Assembly (NCBI GenBank): GCA_947503275.1
Contig: CANNCZ010000002.1
Span: 702,733-766,732, forward strand
Length of the DNA stretch: 64,000 nt
Source of the DNA: an uncultured Erythrobacter sp.
Lineage (GTDB): Bacteria > Pseudomonadota > Alphaproteobacteria > Sphingomonadales > Sphingomonadaceae
Direction: 5' to 3'
The notes beneath the pieces are model-generated. The model did no database searches. It was not told the DNA's origin and worked only from the letters and a program-made list of their open reading frames with translations. Positions 54,296-62,039 of the stretch are shown here, in pieces. Positions within the stretch are counted from its first letter, which is position 1, and every line of letters begins with the position of its first letter. A program made the position numbers and the translations under genes.

Positions 54296-54340
54296 AAGGC
54301 GGCTCGAACCCTGGGACTGAAGTAGGGTTCGAGCCGCCTT
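54296..54340. terminator. 17-bp perfect hairpin between LytTR and UrcA genes
   Basis: AAGGCGGCTCGAACCCT (54296-54312) pairs fully with AGGGTTCGAGCCGCCTT (54324-54340). The flanking A-run on the left and TT on the right allow use in both directions. It is the strongest hairpin I found in the window. Confidence 0.9.
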
Positions 54341-54379
54341 ATCTGCGCCAACGAAGAGGGCGCAGAGTTTGAATATTGG

Positions 54380-54697
54380 TCAACCGCCGCGTTGGCTCGC
54401 GACGATGGCAGCCACTTGGCGTTGAGCGCTGGCGCGCGCTTTTACCAAGCAATCGCGCGCTTCTTGTGAAGGGATGCGTGTGCCGATACGGGCGCGATCA
54501 ACATGGCAGACTTCGCGTGCAACCTGCTCAACGCGACGGTCCAAGATCCGCTGGCCCTCTGCTGTGTTGAGGTCGATACCTGCGACGCTGACTTCATGCC
54601 GAGGCAGTTCGTCGGGTCCGGCAAAAGCGGGTGATGCGGTGAGGGCCAGACCGAAAGAGGCGGCAGCAATCGCGATTGAGGGGGTAAGGGTCTTCAT
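54380..54697 (-). CDS. UrcA family protein, secreted
   Basis: 105 residues from ATG 54697, which has GGAG upstream. The signal peptide is MKTLTPSIAIAAASFGLALTASPAFA. The mature part has the UrcA pattern VSVAGIDLNTAEGQRILDRRVEQVAREVCHVDR and RIPSQEARDCLVKARASAQRQV, with two Cys likely forming a disulfide. Function unknown. The family is abundant in sphingomonads. Convergent with the LytTR regulator across the 17-bp hairpin. Confidence 0.88.
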   Translation of the reverse strand: MKTLTPSIAIAAASFGLALTASPAFAGPDELPRHEVSVAGIDLNTAEGQRILDRRVEQVAREVCHVDRARIGTRIPSQEARDCLVKARASAQRQVAAIVASQRGG

Positions 54698-54796
54698 CGT
54701 TTCTCTCCTATGAGCAGGCCATTTCCGTGTTCGAGCGGGGTTTCGAAACGGGGATACGGATTGCCCTGCTGGAAATAAGAAATAGAGCAGCTGAGC

Positions 54797-54816
54797 CGCA
54801 TGGTCATGCGATGGTC
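54797..54816. promoter_or_regulatory. Palindrome and direct repeat upstream of urcA
   Basis: CGCATG-GT-CATGCG (54797-54810) is a perfect palindrome about 100 bp upstream of the UrcA start. It overlaps two copies of ATGGTC (54800 and 54811), whose starts are 11 bp apart. Direct repeats one helical turn apart are the type of site LytTR domains bind, but the sequence itself is not a known consensus. Confidence 0.35.
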
Positions 54817-54918
54817 GACCAAACCCGTCTGGATTGTCGATTGGCGTGAAGCGAAATGACAGAGGTGACAATTACGCCGACGAGCAGCGCTTTCCAACCG
54901 ACGTAGGATTACGCCATA

Positions 54919-55200
54919 GTGTCATTTGTGATTCTACCGCTCGCCATCATGTTCATCTTCGGAGTTGGCAATTTCGCCATTCATCAGGCTGTGCTCGAAA
55001 GCGGGCATCCTTTGGTCGAGCAAATGCCAAATTTTGTGCAATTGCTGGGCGGAAGGCTGACGCTGGTGGCCGAATTCGCGGTTTTGGTTGCGGCAATGCT
55101 GCTGGCTGCGAATGGATGGCCCGGCGTGATTTGGGTCTATGCGGGATATTCGGCGCTTAATGCGGTTTCGGGATGGATGATGCTGAGCGGGCGGGTTTAG
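54919..55200 (+). CDS. Small hydrophobic membrane protein, unknown function
   Basis: 93 residues with three hydrophobic helices: FVILPLAIMFIFGVGNFAI, LTLVAEFAVLVAAMLLAANG, and VIWVYAGYSALNAVSGWMML. Not recognised as a known family. The start is weakly supported (no clear ribosome site). Lies 67 bp ahead of the phosphoesterase gene on the same strand. Confidence 0.65.
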   Translation: MSFVILPLAIMFIFGVGNFAIHQAVLESGHPLVEQMPNFVQLLGGRLTLVAEFAVLVAAMLLAANGWPGVIWVYAGYSALNAVSGWMMLSGRV

Positions 55201-55267
55201 AGCGAAACGCACCGCGCAGGAATGAGCGGTTGCGTAGCGACGCCTTTCCAGCTTCACTATCGGGCCT

Positions 55268-56020
55268 ATGACAACACGGTTATTCCATATCAGCGATGTG
55301 CATTTCGGCGTTGAGGATCGCGGCGCACTTGCCAGTGTCGCCAAAGCCGTTGCGGATGAGCGGCCTGATGCGGTCGTGTGCACGGGCGATATTACGCAAC
55401 GTGCCAAACATTCCGAATATGCGGCAGCCGCGGAATGGTTTGAGCATCTGGGCGTGCCGGTGATCCTAGAGCCGGGCAATCACGACATGCCCTATTACAA
55501 TATGTTTGAGCGGTTCACTGATCCCTATGGCCGGTTTCGCCGGTTGAATGATCAGGTGGGCACGACGCTGGAAAGCGATGATGTTGTGCTGGTTTCGCTC
55601 AAGACGACCGTGCGCGCGCAAAGCCGCTTTCCGTGGTCGAATGGCGTGGTGACGGACGCGGCGCTGGCGGCAGCGTTGGAACGATTGTCGCAGCTGCGCG
55701 ATGATCCGCGCCATATTTTGGTGACAGGGCATCACCCCTTACTCGGACCGCAAGGGAAAGGCGCAAACCCCACCATTGGCGGTGATAGAGCTTTTGCAGC
55801 GATTGCCAGTGCCGGAGCAGATGCAATGCTGACCGGCCACGTTCACACTCCCTTTGATGAAGTGCGCGAATCCGCCGGGTCCAGCGCGCGTATGATTGGT
55901 GCGGGCACCTTGTCCACCCGACTGCGGCACGGTGCACCGCCGTCATACAGAGTCATCGAATGCGAGCTGTCGGGGCCCATCTCCACCGAGCTGCGCGAGC
56001 TTACTCCTACCGAAGAGTAA
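55268..56020 (+). CDS. Calcineurin-like metallophosphoesterase
   Basis: 250 residues. All metal motifs are seen: FHISDVHFG, CTGDITQRAKHSEY, LEPGNHDMPYYN, TGHHPLLG, and LTGHVHTPFDE. No signal peptide, so the protein is cytoplasmic. Members include cAMP phosphodiesterases (CpdA-like) and other phosphoesterases; the substrate is not given. The ligase-associated phosphoesterase PdeM is a different, shorter subgroup, so this is not a clear match to it. Confidence 0.88.
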   Translation: MTTRLFHISDVHFGVEDRGALASVAKAVADERPDAVVCTGDITQRAKHSEYAAAAEWFEHLGVPVILEPGNHDMPYYNMFERFTDPYGRFRRLNDQVGTTLESDDVVLVSLKTTVRAQSRFPWSNGVVTDAALAAALERLSQLRDDPRHILVTGHHPLLGPQGKGANPTIGGDRAFAAIASAGADAMLTGHVHTPFDEVRESAGSSARMIGAGTLSTRLRHGAPPSYRVIECELSGPISTELRELTPTEE

Positions 56021-56140
56021 CCTGAACCCTACGGAATTTAACTGTGCTTTTCGGGTGCTTGTTAACCTGTTCTTTGGGATAATCTGCTTGTGGGTTGTGA
56101 CGGTTATGGCCCGGATAGACCGGGTTGTTGGAGAAAAGCG

Positions 56141-56338
56141 ATGGACCTGTTGAAAGCGATGGGATTTGGGGCGCTGATCAGCTGCTGCGTGGCGGTTGTG
56201 ATTGGCTCGCAAGGGACAGCCGGTGGGCAATTGGCGATCCAGTCGGTCGATGTTGCCGATGTTAGAGTCTATTTTTCATGGCCAGTCTTTCTGGCGGCAA
56301 CCGGATTGTTCTGGGGGTTGTTGCTGTTGCAACGCTAA
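56141..56338 (+). CDS. Small hydrophobic protein, unknown function
   Basis: 65 residues from ATG 56141, which has GGAGA upstream. Two hydrophobic stretches: FGALISCCVAVVIGSQGTAGG (with adjacent Cys-Cys) and VYFSWPVFLAATGLFWGLLLLQ. Likely a two-helix membrane protein. No family recognised. A tandem 15-bp duplication and a strong terminator follow. Confidence 0.6.
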   Translation: MDLLKAMGFGALISCCVAVVIGSQGTAGGQLAIQSVDVADVRVYFSWPVFLAATGLFWGLLLLQR

Positions 56339-56350
56339 GACGCACTCTTC

Positions 56351-56380
56351 CCAAAATACAAAAAGCCAAAATACAAAAAG
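56351..56380. repeat. Perfect 15-bp tandem duplication
   Basis: CCAAAATACAAAAAG occurs twice in direct succession (56351-56365 and 56366-56380). The second copy merges with the A-rich arm of the terminator that starts at 56375. Confidence 0.9.
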
Positions 56381-56413
56381 GGCGGCGATCCGTGATGGAG
56401 CGCCGCCCTTTTT
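56375..56413. terminator. Bidirectional intrinsic terminator between small membrane gene and rpsI
   Basis: AAAAAGGGCGGCG (56375-56387) pairs with CGCCGCCCTTTTT (56401-56413), a 13-bp stem with T-run on the right and A-run on the left. It can end the rightward transcript and the leftward rplM-rpsI transcript. Confidence 0.93.
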
Positions 56414-56435
56414 CGTTTGCCAATCGGTGAAACGT

Positions 56436-56966
56436 TTAGCGTTTCGAGAACTGGAAGCTACGACGCGCTTTCGCACGGCCATATTTCTTACGCTCAACAA
56501 CGCGACTGTCACGGGTGAGGAAGCCGGCGGCTTTCACAGTGGCCCGCAGTTCTGGCTCATATTTGGTGAGAGCCTGGCTGATGCCGTGCTTCACTGCGCC
56601 GGCCTGACCCGAGAGTCCGCCGCCTTTAACAGTGGCGACCACATCATATTGACCCTGACGATCCGTGATCGTGAAAGGCTGATCGATAATCAGGCGCAGA
56701 GTTGGACGTGCGAAATACACTTCCTGATCCTTGCCATTGACGGTGATCTTGCCAGTGCCGGGCTTGACCCAAACGCGAGCGGTTGCGTCCTTACGACGAC
56801 CGGTTGCATAGGCGCGGCCTTGGGCATCAAGCTCTTGATCGCGCAGCGGCGTTACTGGGTTGTTGTTGACCACTTCAGCGATCTCAGCGGCATCCGCAGC
56901 AGGCGCATCGCCAGCGATGTCTTTCAGGTCCGACAGGTCGGAGACGGTGTTGGTTTCATCAGCCAT
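56436..56966 (-). CDS. rpsI: 30S ribosomal protein S9
   Basis: 176 residues. The S9 core begins at [28 protein letters not shown] and ends with the conserved [18 protein letters not shown] tail that reaches the P site. The first 45 residues or so are an acidic extension ([31 protein letters not shown]) absent from E. coli S9 (130 residues). rplM immediately upstream overlaps by one base. Confidence 0.97.
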   Translation of the reverse strand: MADETNTVSDLSDLKDIAGDAPAADAAEIAEVVNNNPVTPLRDQELDAQGRAYATGRRKDATARVWVKPGTGKITVNGKDQEVYFARPTLRLIIDQPFTITDRQGQYDVVATVKGGGLSGQAGAVKHGISQALTKYEPELRATVKAAGFLTRDSRVVERKKYGRAKARRSFQFSKR

Positions 56967-57445
56967 TAGCTGTTCACCTTATTCTTGCGATTCATGGAGC
57001 CAAAGTCGAGCACGGCGGGGTTTTGCCCGTCATGCGGATGCTCTGTGCCGTTATAGAGGTGCAGAGCACGCATCTGATCGCGACCCAAAGGACCACGCGG
57101 GATCATACGCTGAATTGCTTTTTCAATTACGCGCTCAGGAAATTGTCCTTCCAAGATTTTGGCAGGGGTGGTTTCCTTGATGCCGCCGGGGTGACCGGTG
57201 TGCTTGTAGTAAACCTTGTTGGTCGACTTGTTACCGGTAAAGCGAACTTTATCGGCATTGATGATGATCACATGATCACCGCAATCGACATGCGGGGTGT
57301 AGCTTGGCTTGTGCTTACCACGCAGAATGTTGGCAACGAGTGATGCGAGGCGGCCAACGACCAAACCTTCGGCATCAATCAGGTGCCATTTCTTTTCGAC
57401 CTCAGCCGGCTTTATTGACCGGGTCTGTTTGCTAATCGCCTTCAT
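56966..57445 (-). CDS. rplM: 50S ribosomal protein L13
   Basis: 159 residues. Core text includes [61 protein letters not shown] and [29 protein letters not shown]. The N-terminus ([19 protein letters not shown]) is longer than in E. coli L13. First gene of the rplM-rpsI operon. The 208-bp leader may hold the promoter: TTGACT at 57571-57576 on the minus strand reads as a -35 element, but a -10 is not clear. Confidence 0.97.
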   Translation of the reverse strand: MKAISKQTRSIKPAEVEKKWHLIDAEGLVVGRLASLVANILRGKHKPSYTPHVDCGDHVIIINADKVRFTGNKSTNKVYYKHTGHPGGIKETTPAKILEGQFPERVIEKAIQRMIPRGPLGRDQMRALHLYNGTEHPHDGQNPAVLDFGSMNRKNKVNS

Positions 57446-57653
57446 GGCTGACTATCCTTGAAACAAAGAGATGAATTCGTTTTTCCATCGTCGGCATGTC
57501 TTCTCAAACGATACCAGCGAATCCCGTCAAAGCCTTACGACCCCGGACGGTCGGGAAGCGCGCATTTGTCGATTGATGGGCTGTAAGTCAACCAAAACCG
57601 GGCTTTTCAGGAGAGGTAAAATAATACCGCACCTGAAATCAGACCCTTTTTCT

Positions 57654-58382
57654 TTATATTTCCGCGAGCGTCCAGCGTTCCGATGCGTGCTGTTCATTGT
57701 CGCCAATGCGGGTCGTCACATGGCGGATTGCACTTTCCAGCCAAGCGGTCCGGGGCCCACATTTCGCTTCATAGGCTACTTCGAATTCGCCGGTGAGCCC
57801 GCCGGGCAAATCCATCGCGCGCCGGGTAACCTGCGGAGTGCCCTCAGGGAAGAACAGATCATTGGGGAGCTGGTCGAGCAAGCTGGAGCTGGTGCGCTGC
57901 ATAGCGCTCAAATGCTGCAACCGCGCCTCTTGTTCTGAGGCGGGCAGGGGACTGTCGGCAATAAACCGTTCCGCTTCCTCTATCGCTGCCGCCAGATCAT
58001 CTTCGCGCAAACCATCTCCTGCCACCATGATCTTTCCGTCCGGAGACAAATCGATGGGCCACATGCCCGATGTTGAGCGATTTTCCTCAATTTGCGCTAA
58101 AGCCGCCAACGCATCGGGAGCCTCTACCTGCGCGTCCAATTGTACGCCAGTGATTGAGATTCCGCGCCCTTGATTGGCAAACTCGACCTGCCAATTGCGG
58201 CTTACGCTGAGCGATGCGCCATCGCGCAGCGATCTTTCGAGACGATGCGACAATCGCATGGGAACATCAGGGATCGCCACGCGTGTTTGCGCCAATGCTG
58301 AACCCGACCCAAAGGGCAGCGCAGCCGCGCACCCTAGTCCCAATATTGTGCCAATCGCCCCGCGACGAGAGGTAGCCCTCAT
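57654..58382 (-). CDS. Secreted protein of unknown function
   Basis: 242 residues. A signal peptide with a partial twin-arginine pattern (SRRGAIGTILGLGCAAALPFGSGSALAQ) begins the protein, so Sec or Tat export is possible. The mature region shows SRNWQVEFANQGRGISITGVQLDAQVEAPDALAALAQIEE, an acidic helix (LREDDLAAAIEEAERFIAD), and a Cys in the segment VAYEAKCGPRTAWLESAIRHVTT. No family recognised. It lies upstream of rplM on the same strand and downstream of cutA. Confidence 0.65.
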   Translation of the reverse strand: MRATSRRGAIGTILGLGCAAALPFGSGSALAQTRVAIPDVPMRLSHRLERSLRDGASLSVSRNWQVEFANQGRGISITGVQLDAQVEAPDALAALAQIEENRSTSGMWPIDLSPDGKIMVAGDGLREDDLAAAIEEAERFIADSPLPASEQEARLQHLSAMQRTSSSLLDQLPNDLFFPEGTPQVTRRAMDLPGGLTGEFEVAYEAKCGPRTAWLESAIRHVTTRIGDNEQHASERWTLAEI

Positions 58383-58412
58383 CTCACATCCTCTGATCGT
58401 CTTACCTGGCCT

Positions 58413-58751
58413 TTACGCAATGCGCGGCGTGCCAAGCGTAGTGTTCAACCATTCCAACGTCGCCGGATGCGCGGCATCGCACCTCCAAGCCACGATTGCG
58501 GGTATATCATAGGGGTGCAGCTCTCCCAAACGCGCGACCAACGCATCCAGTTGTTCTGCGGTCGTTTTGAACAAAGCAGCCGCTTCCGTGGCGCTTGAGG
58601 CCTCGCCTTCCCATTCGAAAACAGACTCAATCACAGGAAAGAGATTGGCACACGCAATTAGCTTTTCGGCCAGCAATTGATTGGCGATTGCGCGGGCGGT
58701 TGCCGCATCGGGAAATGGGCACCATGCCAGCGCGGCTTCAAGTGTTTTCAT
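58413..58751 (-). CDS. cutA: CutA family divalent-cation tolerance protein
   Basis: 112 residues. The family text is seen: WCPFPDAATARAIANQLLAEKLIACANLFPVIESVFEWEGE, then ALFKTTAEQLDALVARLGELHPYDIPAIVAW. The PYDIPAI motif is typical. Trimeric ferredoxin-like fold; a role in copper tolerance is known from E. coli, but the general function is uncertain. Overlaps the ctaA stop by 4 bp, so translation is coupled. Confidence 0.92.
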   Translation of the reverse strand: MKTLEAALAWCPFPDAATARAIANQLLAEKLIACANLFPVIESVFEWEGEASSATEAAALFKTTAEQLDALVARLGELHPYDIPAIVAWRCDAAHPATLEWLNTTLGTPRIA

Positions 58752-59839
58752 GCGAAGGTCGCGCTTTTTTGCTCATTTTGGCGTGCAACGCCGTCGCTAT
58801 GCATCGCCCAAGCCGTCGATGCGACCAGCAGCGCGCCTGTCAATTGATGCGCAGCGGCGACCCACAATTCGACTTCGGTCATGACCGTCGCAATGCCCAA
58901 AAGGATCATAATGCCAAACGCGCTGTGCAAAGCAATCGAAGCCCGCTTGTCCGATTTGCGCACTCGGCGTGCCAGATAGACCAGCGCAGCGACGGCCACC
59001 CATGCCCACCACCGGTGGAGGAAATGGAGTAGGAGGGGATCATGGGTTAGCGTCCAAAGAACGCCGGAAGAAAAATCGATATTTGGCGCGATCTGTCCAT
59101 TCATGAGCGGCCAATCATAGGCCGCATGACCAGCGTTTAGCCCTGCAACCCAAGCACCAAGCAAGAGCTGAATGAATAGCGCGAACGCCACCAATGCAGC
59201 CGAGCTGGTCAGTGGCGCGGGACCTGCGTGCGGCTCGCGCGCAATCCGGCGCATGTCGCGCGCCGTCCAAACCAACCCGCCCAACAGGAGCAGCGCGGTC
59301 AACAAGTGCAGCGACAGGCGAAAATGGCTGACATCGGTCATGTCACCCACAAGGCCGGAACTCACCATTAGCCAGCCGAACAGCCCCTGAAGCCCGCCCA
59401 AAGCTAAGAGTGCAACCAAACGCCTCTTAAAACCCAAAGGGATCGCACCGCGCATCCAAAACCAGAGCAGAGGAAGGGCATAAATCACTCCAACCATCCG
59501 CGCGAGCAGCCGATGGAACCATTCCCAAAAGTAGATGAACTTGAAGTCGGCCAACGTCATCCCGCCAAGGCTCGCCTCCAGCCGATATTCGGGCGTCGCC
59601 TGATACTTTGCAAATTCCGCCGCCCAAGCGGCTTCGGTTAGTGGCGGTAGGATACCCGTCGCCAACTCCCATTCGGTAATCGACAGCCCGCTTTCAGTTA
59701 GACGGGTGATCCCGCCAACCAGAACGATAACCACAACAATCGCAGCGACCACTTCCAACCATCGCGCAATAGCCAAAGGCCGGGCGCTGTCTTGCAGTCC
59801 GCTTACATGTCTTGTCGATGAAGGGGCGATGGTTGCCAT
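58748..59839 (-). CDS. ctaA: Heme A synthase (COX15/CtaA)
   Basis: 363 residues with about eight membrane helices. Heme-ligand histidine regions are in FKFIYFWEWFHRLLARMVG (EWxHR), DVSHFRLSLHLLTAL, HFLHRWWAWVAVAALVYL and VAAAHQLTGALLVAS. LVLVGGITRLTESGLSITEWE at the N-terminus is the family signature. It converts heme O to heme A for cytochrome c oxidase. Divergent from the MerC gene. Terminal oxidase genes are not in this window. Confidence 0.95.
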   Translation of the reverse strand: MATIAPSSTRHVSGLQDSARPLAIARWLEVVAAIVVVIVLVGGITRLTESGLSITEWELATGILPPLTEAAWAAEFAKYQATPEYRLEASLGGMTLADFKFIYFWEWFHRLLARMVGVIYALPLLWFWMRGAIPLGFKRRLVALLALGGLQGLFGWLMVSSGLVGDMTDVSHFRLSLHLLTALLLLGGLVWTARDMRRIAREPHAGPAPLTSSAALVAFALFIQLLLGAWVAGLNAGHAAYDWPLMNGQIAPNIDFSSGVLWTLTHDPLLLHFLHRWWAWVAVAALVYLARRVRKSDKRASIALHSAFGIMILLGIATVMTEVELWVAAAHQLTGALLVASTAWAMHSDGVARQNEQKSATFA

Positions 59840-59957
59840 AACGGAGCGTAAATGTGCGGCTCAGGCGGTGGTTGCAAGCTTTCTTGCGCACCGCGTGCAT
59901 GCGAATGTCGCAAGAGCTGTGCGATTTCGGACGAGGTTTCCCATCATTGCCCCTTGC

Positions 59958-59980
59958 GAAATGTGATATTGTTACATAGA
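59958..59980. promoter_or_regulatory. Zur-box-like palindrome upstream of the merC-like gene
   Basis: GAAATGTGATA (59958-59968) and TTGTTACATAGA (59969-59980) form an imperfect palindrome (AATGTnATA ... TnACATa). The left half closely fits the proteobacterial Zur box (GAAATGTTATA), the right half less so. It ends 13 bp before the MerC start. Zinc repression of this gene would follow. Confidence 0.6.
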
Positions 59981-59992
59981 GGGTCTCTCGCA

Positions 59993-60373
59993 ATGTATGA
60001 ATCCACTGACCCTTCCAAGATGATTCGCAGCCGGCTTGATAAAAGCGGCATCGTCATCTCTGCGCTGTGCGCGGTCCATTGTGTGGCAACGATTGCACTG
60101 GTGTCGGGGCTTGGCGTTGCTGGCAACTTCTTCCTGGCAGAGGAATTCCACCGGATCACTCTCGTCGCGGCGCTGATTATTGCGGCTGGCGCGATTGGCT
60201 GGGGCGCTTTGATCCACCGCCGGCGCGAACCCTTTGTTATATCATTGATCGGGCTTTGCATGATGGGCGGGGCGCTTGCATCGCCGCATGGTGTGCAGGA
60301 AGCGGTTTTGACCGTCATTGGTGTCGGAATGGTTGCCTTTGGCCATGTGTTGAACCTGCGCGCGTCACGGTAA
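59993..60373 (+). CDS. MerC domain protein (membrane, likely zinc- or metal-linked)
   Basis: 126 residues from ATG 59993. Four hydrophobic helices. The MerC signature LSALCAVHCVATIALVSGLG (here ISALCAVHCVATIALVSG) contains the Cys-Ala-Val-His-Cys metal motif in the first helix. Other helices are HRITLVAALIIAAGAIGWGALI, PFVISLIGLCMMGGALA and EAVLTVIGVGMVAFGHVLNL. MerC proteins import Hg2+ in mercury operons. No merA, merR or merT is near. The Zur-like box suggests a role in zinc uptake or homeostasis. Confidence 0.85.
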   Translation: MYESTDPSKMIRSRLDKSGIVISALCAVHCVATIALVSGLGVAGNFFLAEEFHRITLVAALIIAAGAIGWGALIHRRREPFVISLIGLCMMGGALASPHGVQEAVLTVIGVGMVAFGHVLNLRASR

Positions 60374-60454
60374 CGGTGCGCTAAGCACCCGTTCAAATAC
60401 CCACAATCAAAACTCACGGTTGCCTAGGCGCGCCATCTGCCTATTTCAGAGCGC

Positions 60455-61435
60455 ATGAGCGATATCAAAAACATCACCCTGAATGGTGAGCCGCGTCAGA
60501 CGTCGGCTTCGACGATTGCCGATTTAGTCCGACAGCTTGAATTGCTGCCCGAAAAAGTTGCGGTTGAATGCAACGCCGCGATTGTCCCGCGGTCCACATT
60601 GGAAGCCGCCCCTTTGAACGAAGGCGATACGCTGGAGATTGTGCATTTCGTGGGTGGGGGCGATCACGAGGACACTTGGACGGTGGCCGGACGGACGTTC
60701 AAATCACGGCTGATTGTCGGGACCGGCAAATACAAGGATTTCGAACAAAACGCCGCTGCGCTTGAGGCGAGCGGTGCCGAGATCGTCACTGTCGCAGTGC
60801 GCCGTGTGAATGTGAGCGATCCCAAAGCGCCGATGCTGACCGATTATATCGACCCCAAAAAGGTCACCTACCTACCCAACACCGCAGGCTGTTTCACTGG
60901 CGAGGACGCGGTGCGCACATTGCGGCTGGCACGAGAGGCGGGCGGCTGGGATTTGGTCAAACTCGAAGTGTTGGGCGAGGCGCGCACGCTGTATCCAAAC
61001 ATGCGCGAGACACTGATTGCGACAGAAACGCTCGCTAAGGAAGGGTTCCTTCCGATGGTCTATTGTGTCGATGATCCGATTGCGGCGAAGCAATTGGAGG
61101 ATGCGGGCGCGGTAGCGATTATGCCGCTGGGCGCGCCGATTGGGTCGGGGCTCGGCATTCAGAATCAGGTTACCATCCGCCTGATCGTAGAAGGGGCCAA
61201 TGTCCCGGTGCTAGTTGATGCAGGCGTAGGCACTGCGTCTGATGCGGCGGTTGGCATGGAGCTGGGTTGCGACGGTATCCTGATGAACACCGCGATTGCC
61301 GAGGCGAAAGATCCGCTTCGGATGGCGCGCGCGATGAAATTGGCGGTTGAGGGCGGCCGCGAAGCCTATCTCGCCGGACGCATGGGGCGGCGCAAATACG
61401 CCGATCCGAGCTCTCCTTTGGCCGGACTCATTTAG
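60455..61435 (+). CDS. Fused sulfur carrier ThiS / thiazole synthase ThiG
   Basis: 326 residues. Residues about 1-69 are ThiS-like ([38 protein letters not shown] ... [10 protein letters not shown]) with Gly67-Gly69 at the point where free ThiS would end in Gly-Gly. ThiG follows without a stop: [39 protein letters not shown], catalytic Lys169 in [16 protein letters not shown], and the phosphate site [27 protein letters not shown]. It makes the thiazole part of thiamine. No TPP riboswitch is visible upstream. No other thi gene is in the window. Confidence 0.93.
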   Translation: MSDIKNITLNGEPRQTSASTIADLVRQLELLPEKVAVECNAAIVPRSTLEAAPLNEGDTLEIVHFVGGGDHEDTWTVAGRTFKSRLIVGTGKYKDFEQNAAALEASGAEIVTVAVRRVNVSDPKAPMLTDYIDPKKVTYLPNTAGCFTGEDAVRTLRLAREAGGWDLVKLEVLGEARTLYPNMRETLIATETLAKEGFLPMVYCVDDPIAAKQLEDAGAVAIMPLGAPIGSGLGIQNQVTIRLIVEGANVPVLVDAGVGTASDAAVGMELGCDGILMNTAIAEAKDPLRMARAMKLAVEGGREAYLAGRMGRRKYADPSSPLAGLI

Positions 61436-61498
61436 TTGCGTAGCTAACGCTTAATTAACCACGTTGGGCGAAAGTCTCCTTCGAACAGGAGATAACCC

Positions 61499-62029
61499 GT
61501 GACACTTGCTACCACAGCCACCCTTGCCATTGGCGAAATGCGCGAATTTGCGAGCTTTAGCGCCGCTGAGCAGCGTTATATCAAGCGCAGCCTTGATGTC
61601 GGGATGGCCCGCTGTGATGCGTTTCGCCTATGGGGCAATAGCGAGGCAGAAAGCGCTGCAATCCGCCGGCAATACGTCGCCTACCAGGACTTGAAGGCGC
61701 TGCGCGATCTGATCCCCCAAGAAGGCACTATCGGTGAGATAGAGCGCTTGATCGGAAAGCTCATCCGCGTTGCGGCATTTGATCTCGAGCAAGGGCGTTT
61801 GGAGAGCTTCTCAGCCTTCCGCTTCCTCTACGAACGCCTGCTTGGTGCAGAAGTGCGTGCCTATCTGCCCGCAGCATTCTGCGCCGCCGCTGCGCTCCCA
61901 ATGATCCGTCCGGAAAACCGCAAAGTGCTGCTGCAATCGCTCAGCGAAGCGGCCGCAACCGCCCCGGGATGGTCAGACAAAGCGCCGTGCTTCTATCCTG
62001 AGTTCGTGGAGGATGTTGAGGCAGCTTAA
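61499..62029 (+). CDS. Helical protein of unknown function
   Basis: 176 residues from GTG 61499, which has AGGAGA upstream. No signal peptide is clear. The sequence is mostly amphipathic helix: EMREFASFSAAEQRYIKRSLDVGMARCDAFRLWGNSEAES, DLKALRDLIPQEGTIGEIERLIGKLIRVAAFDLEQGRLESFSAFRFLYERLLG. Three Cys residues. Not a family I recognise. It follows the ThiS-ThiG gene by 63 bp and converges on the acyl-CoA ligase gene. Confidence 0.62.
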   Translation: MTLATTATLAIGEMREFASFSAAEQRYIKRSLDVGMARCDAFRLWGNSEAESAAIRRQYVAYQDLKALRDLIPQEGTIGEIERLIGKLIRVAAFDLEQGRLESFSAFRFLYERLLGAEVRAYLPAAFCAAAALPMIRPENRKVLLQSLSEAAATAPGWSDKAPCFYPEFVEDVEAA

Positions 62030-62039
62030 GCCGCTAGCC

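Noticed and set aside
60374..60454. Possible TPP riboswitch upstream of the ThiS-ThiG gene
   Set aside because: The 81-bp gap is too short and contains no CTGAGA-type conserved core.
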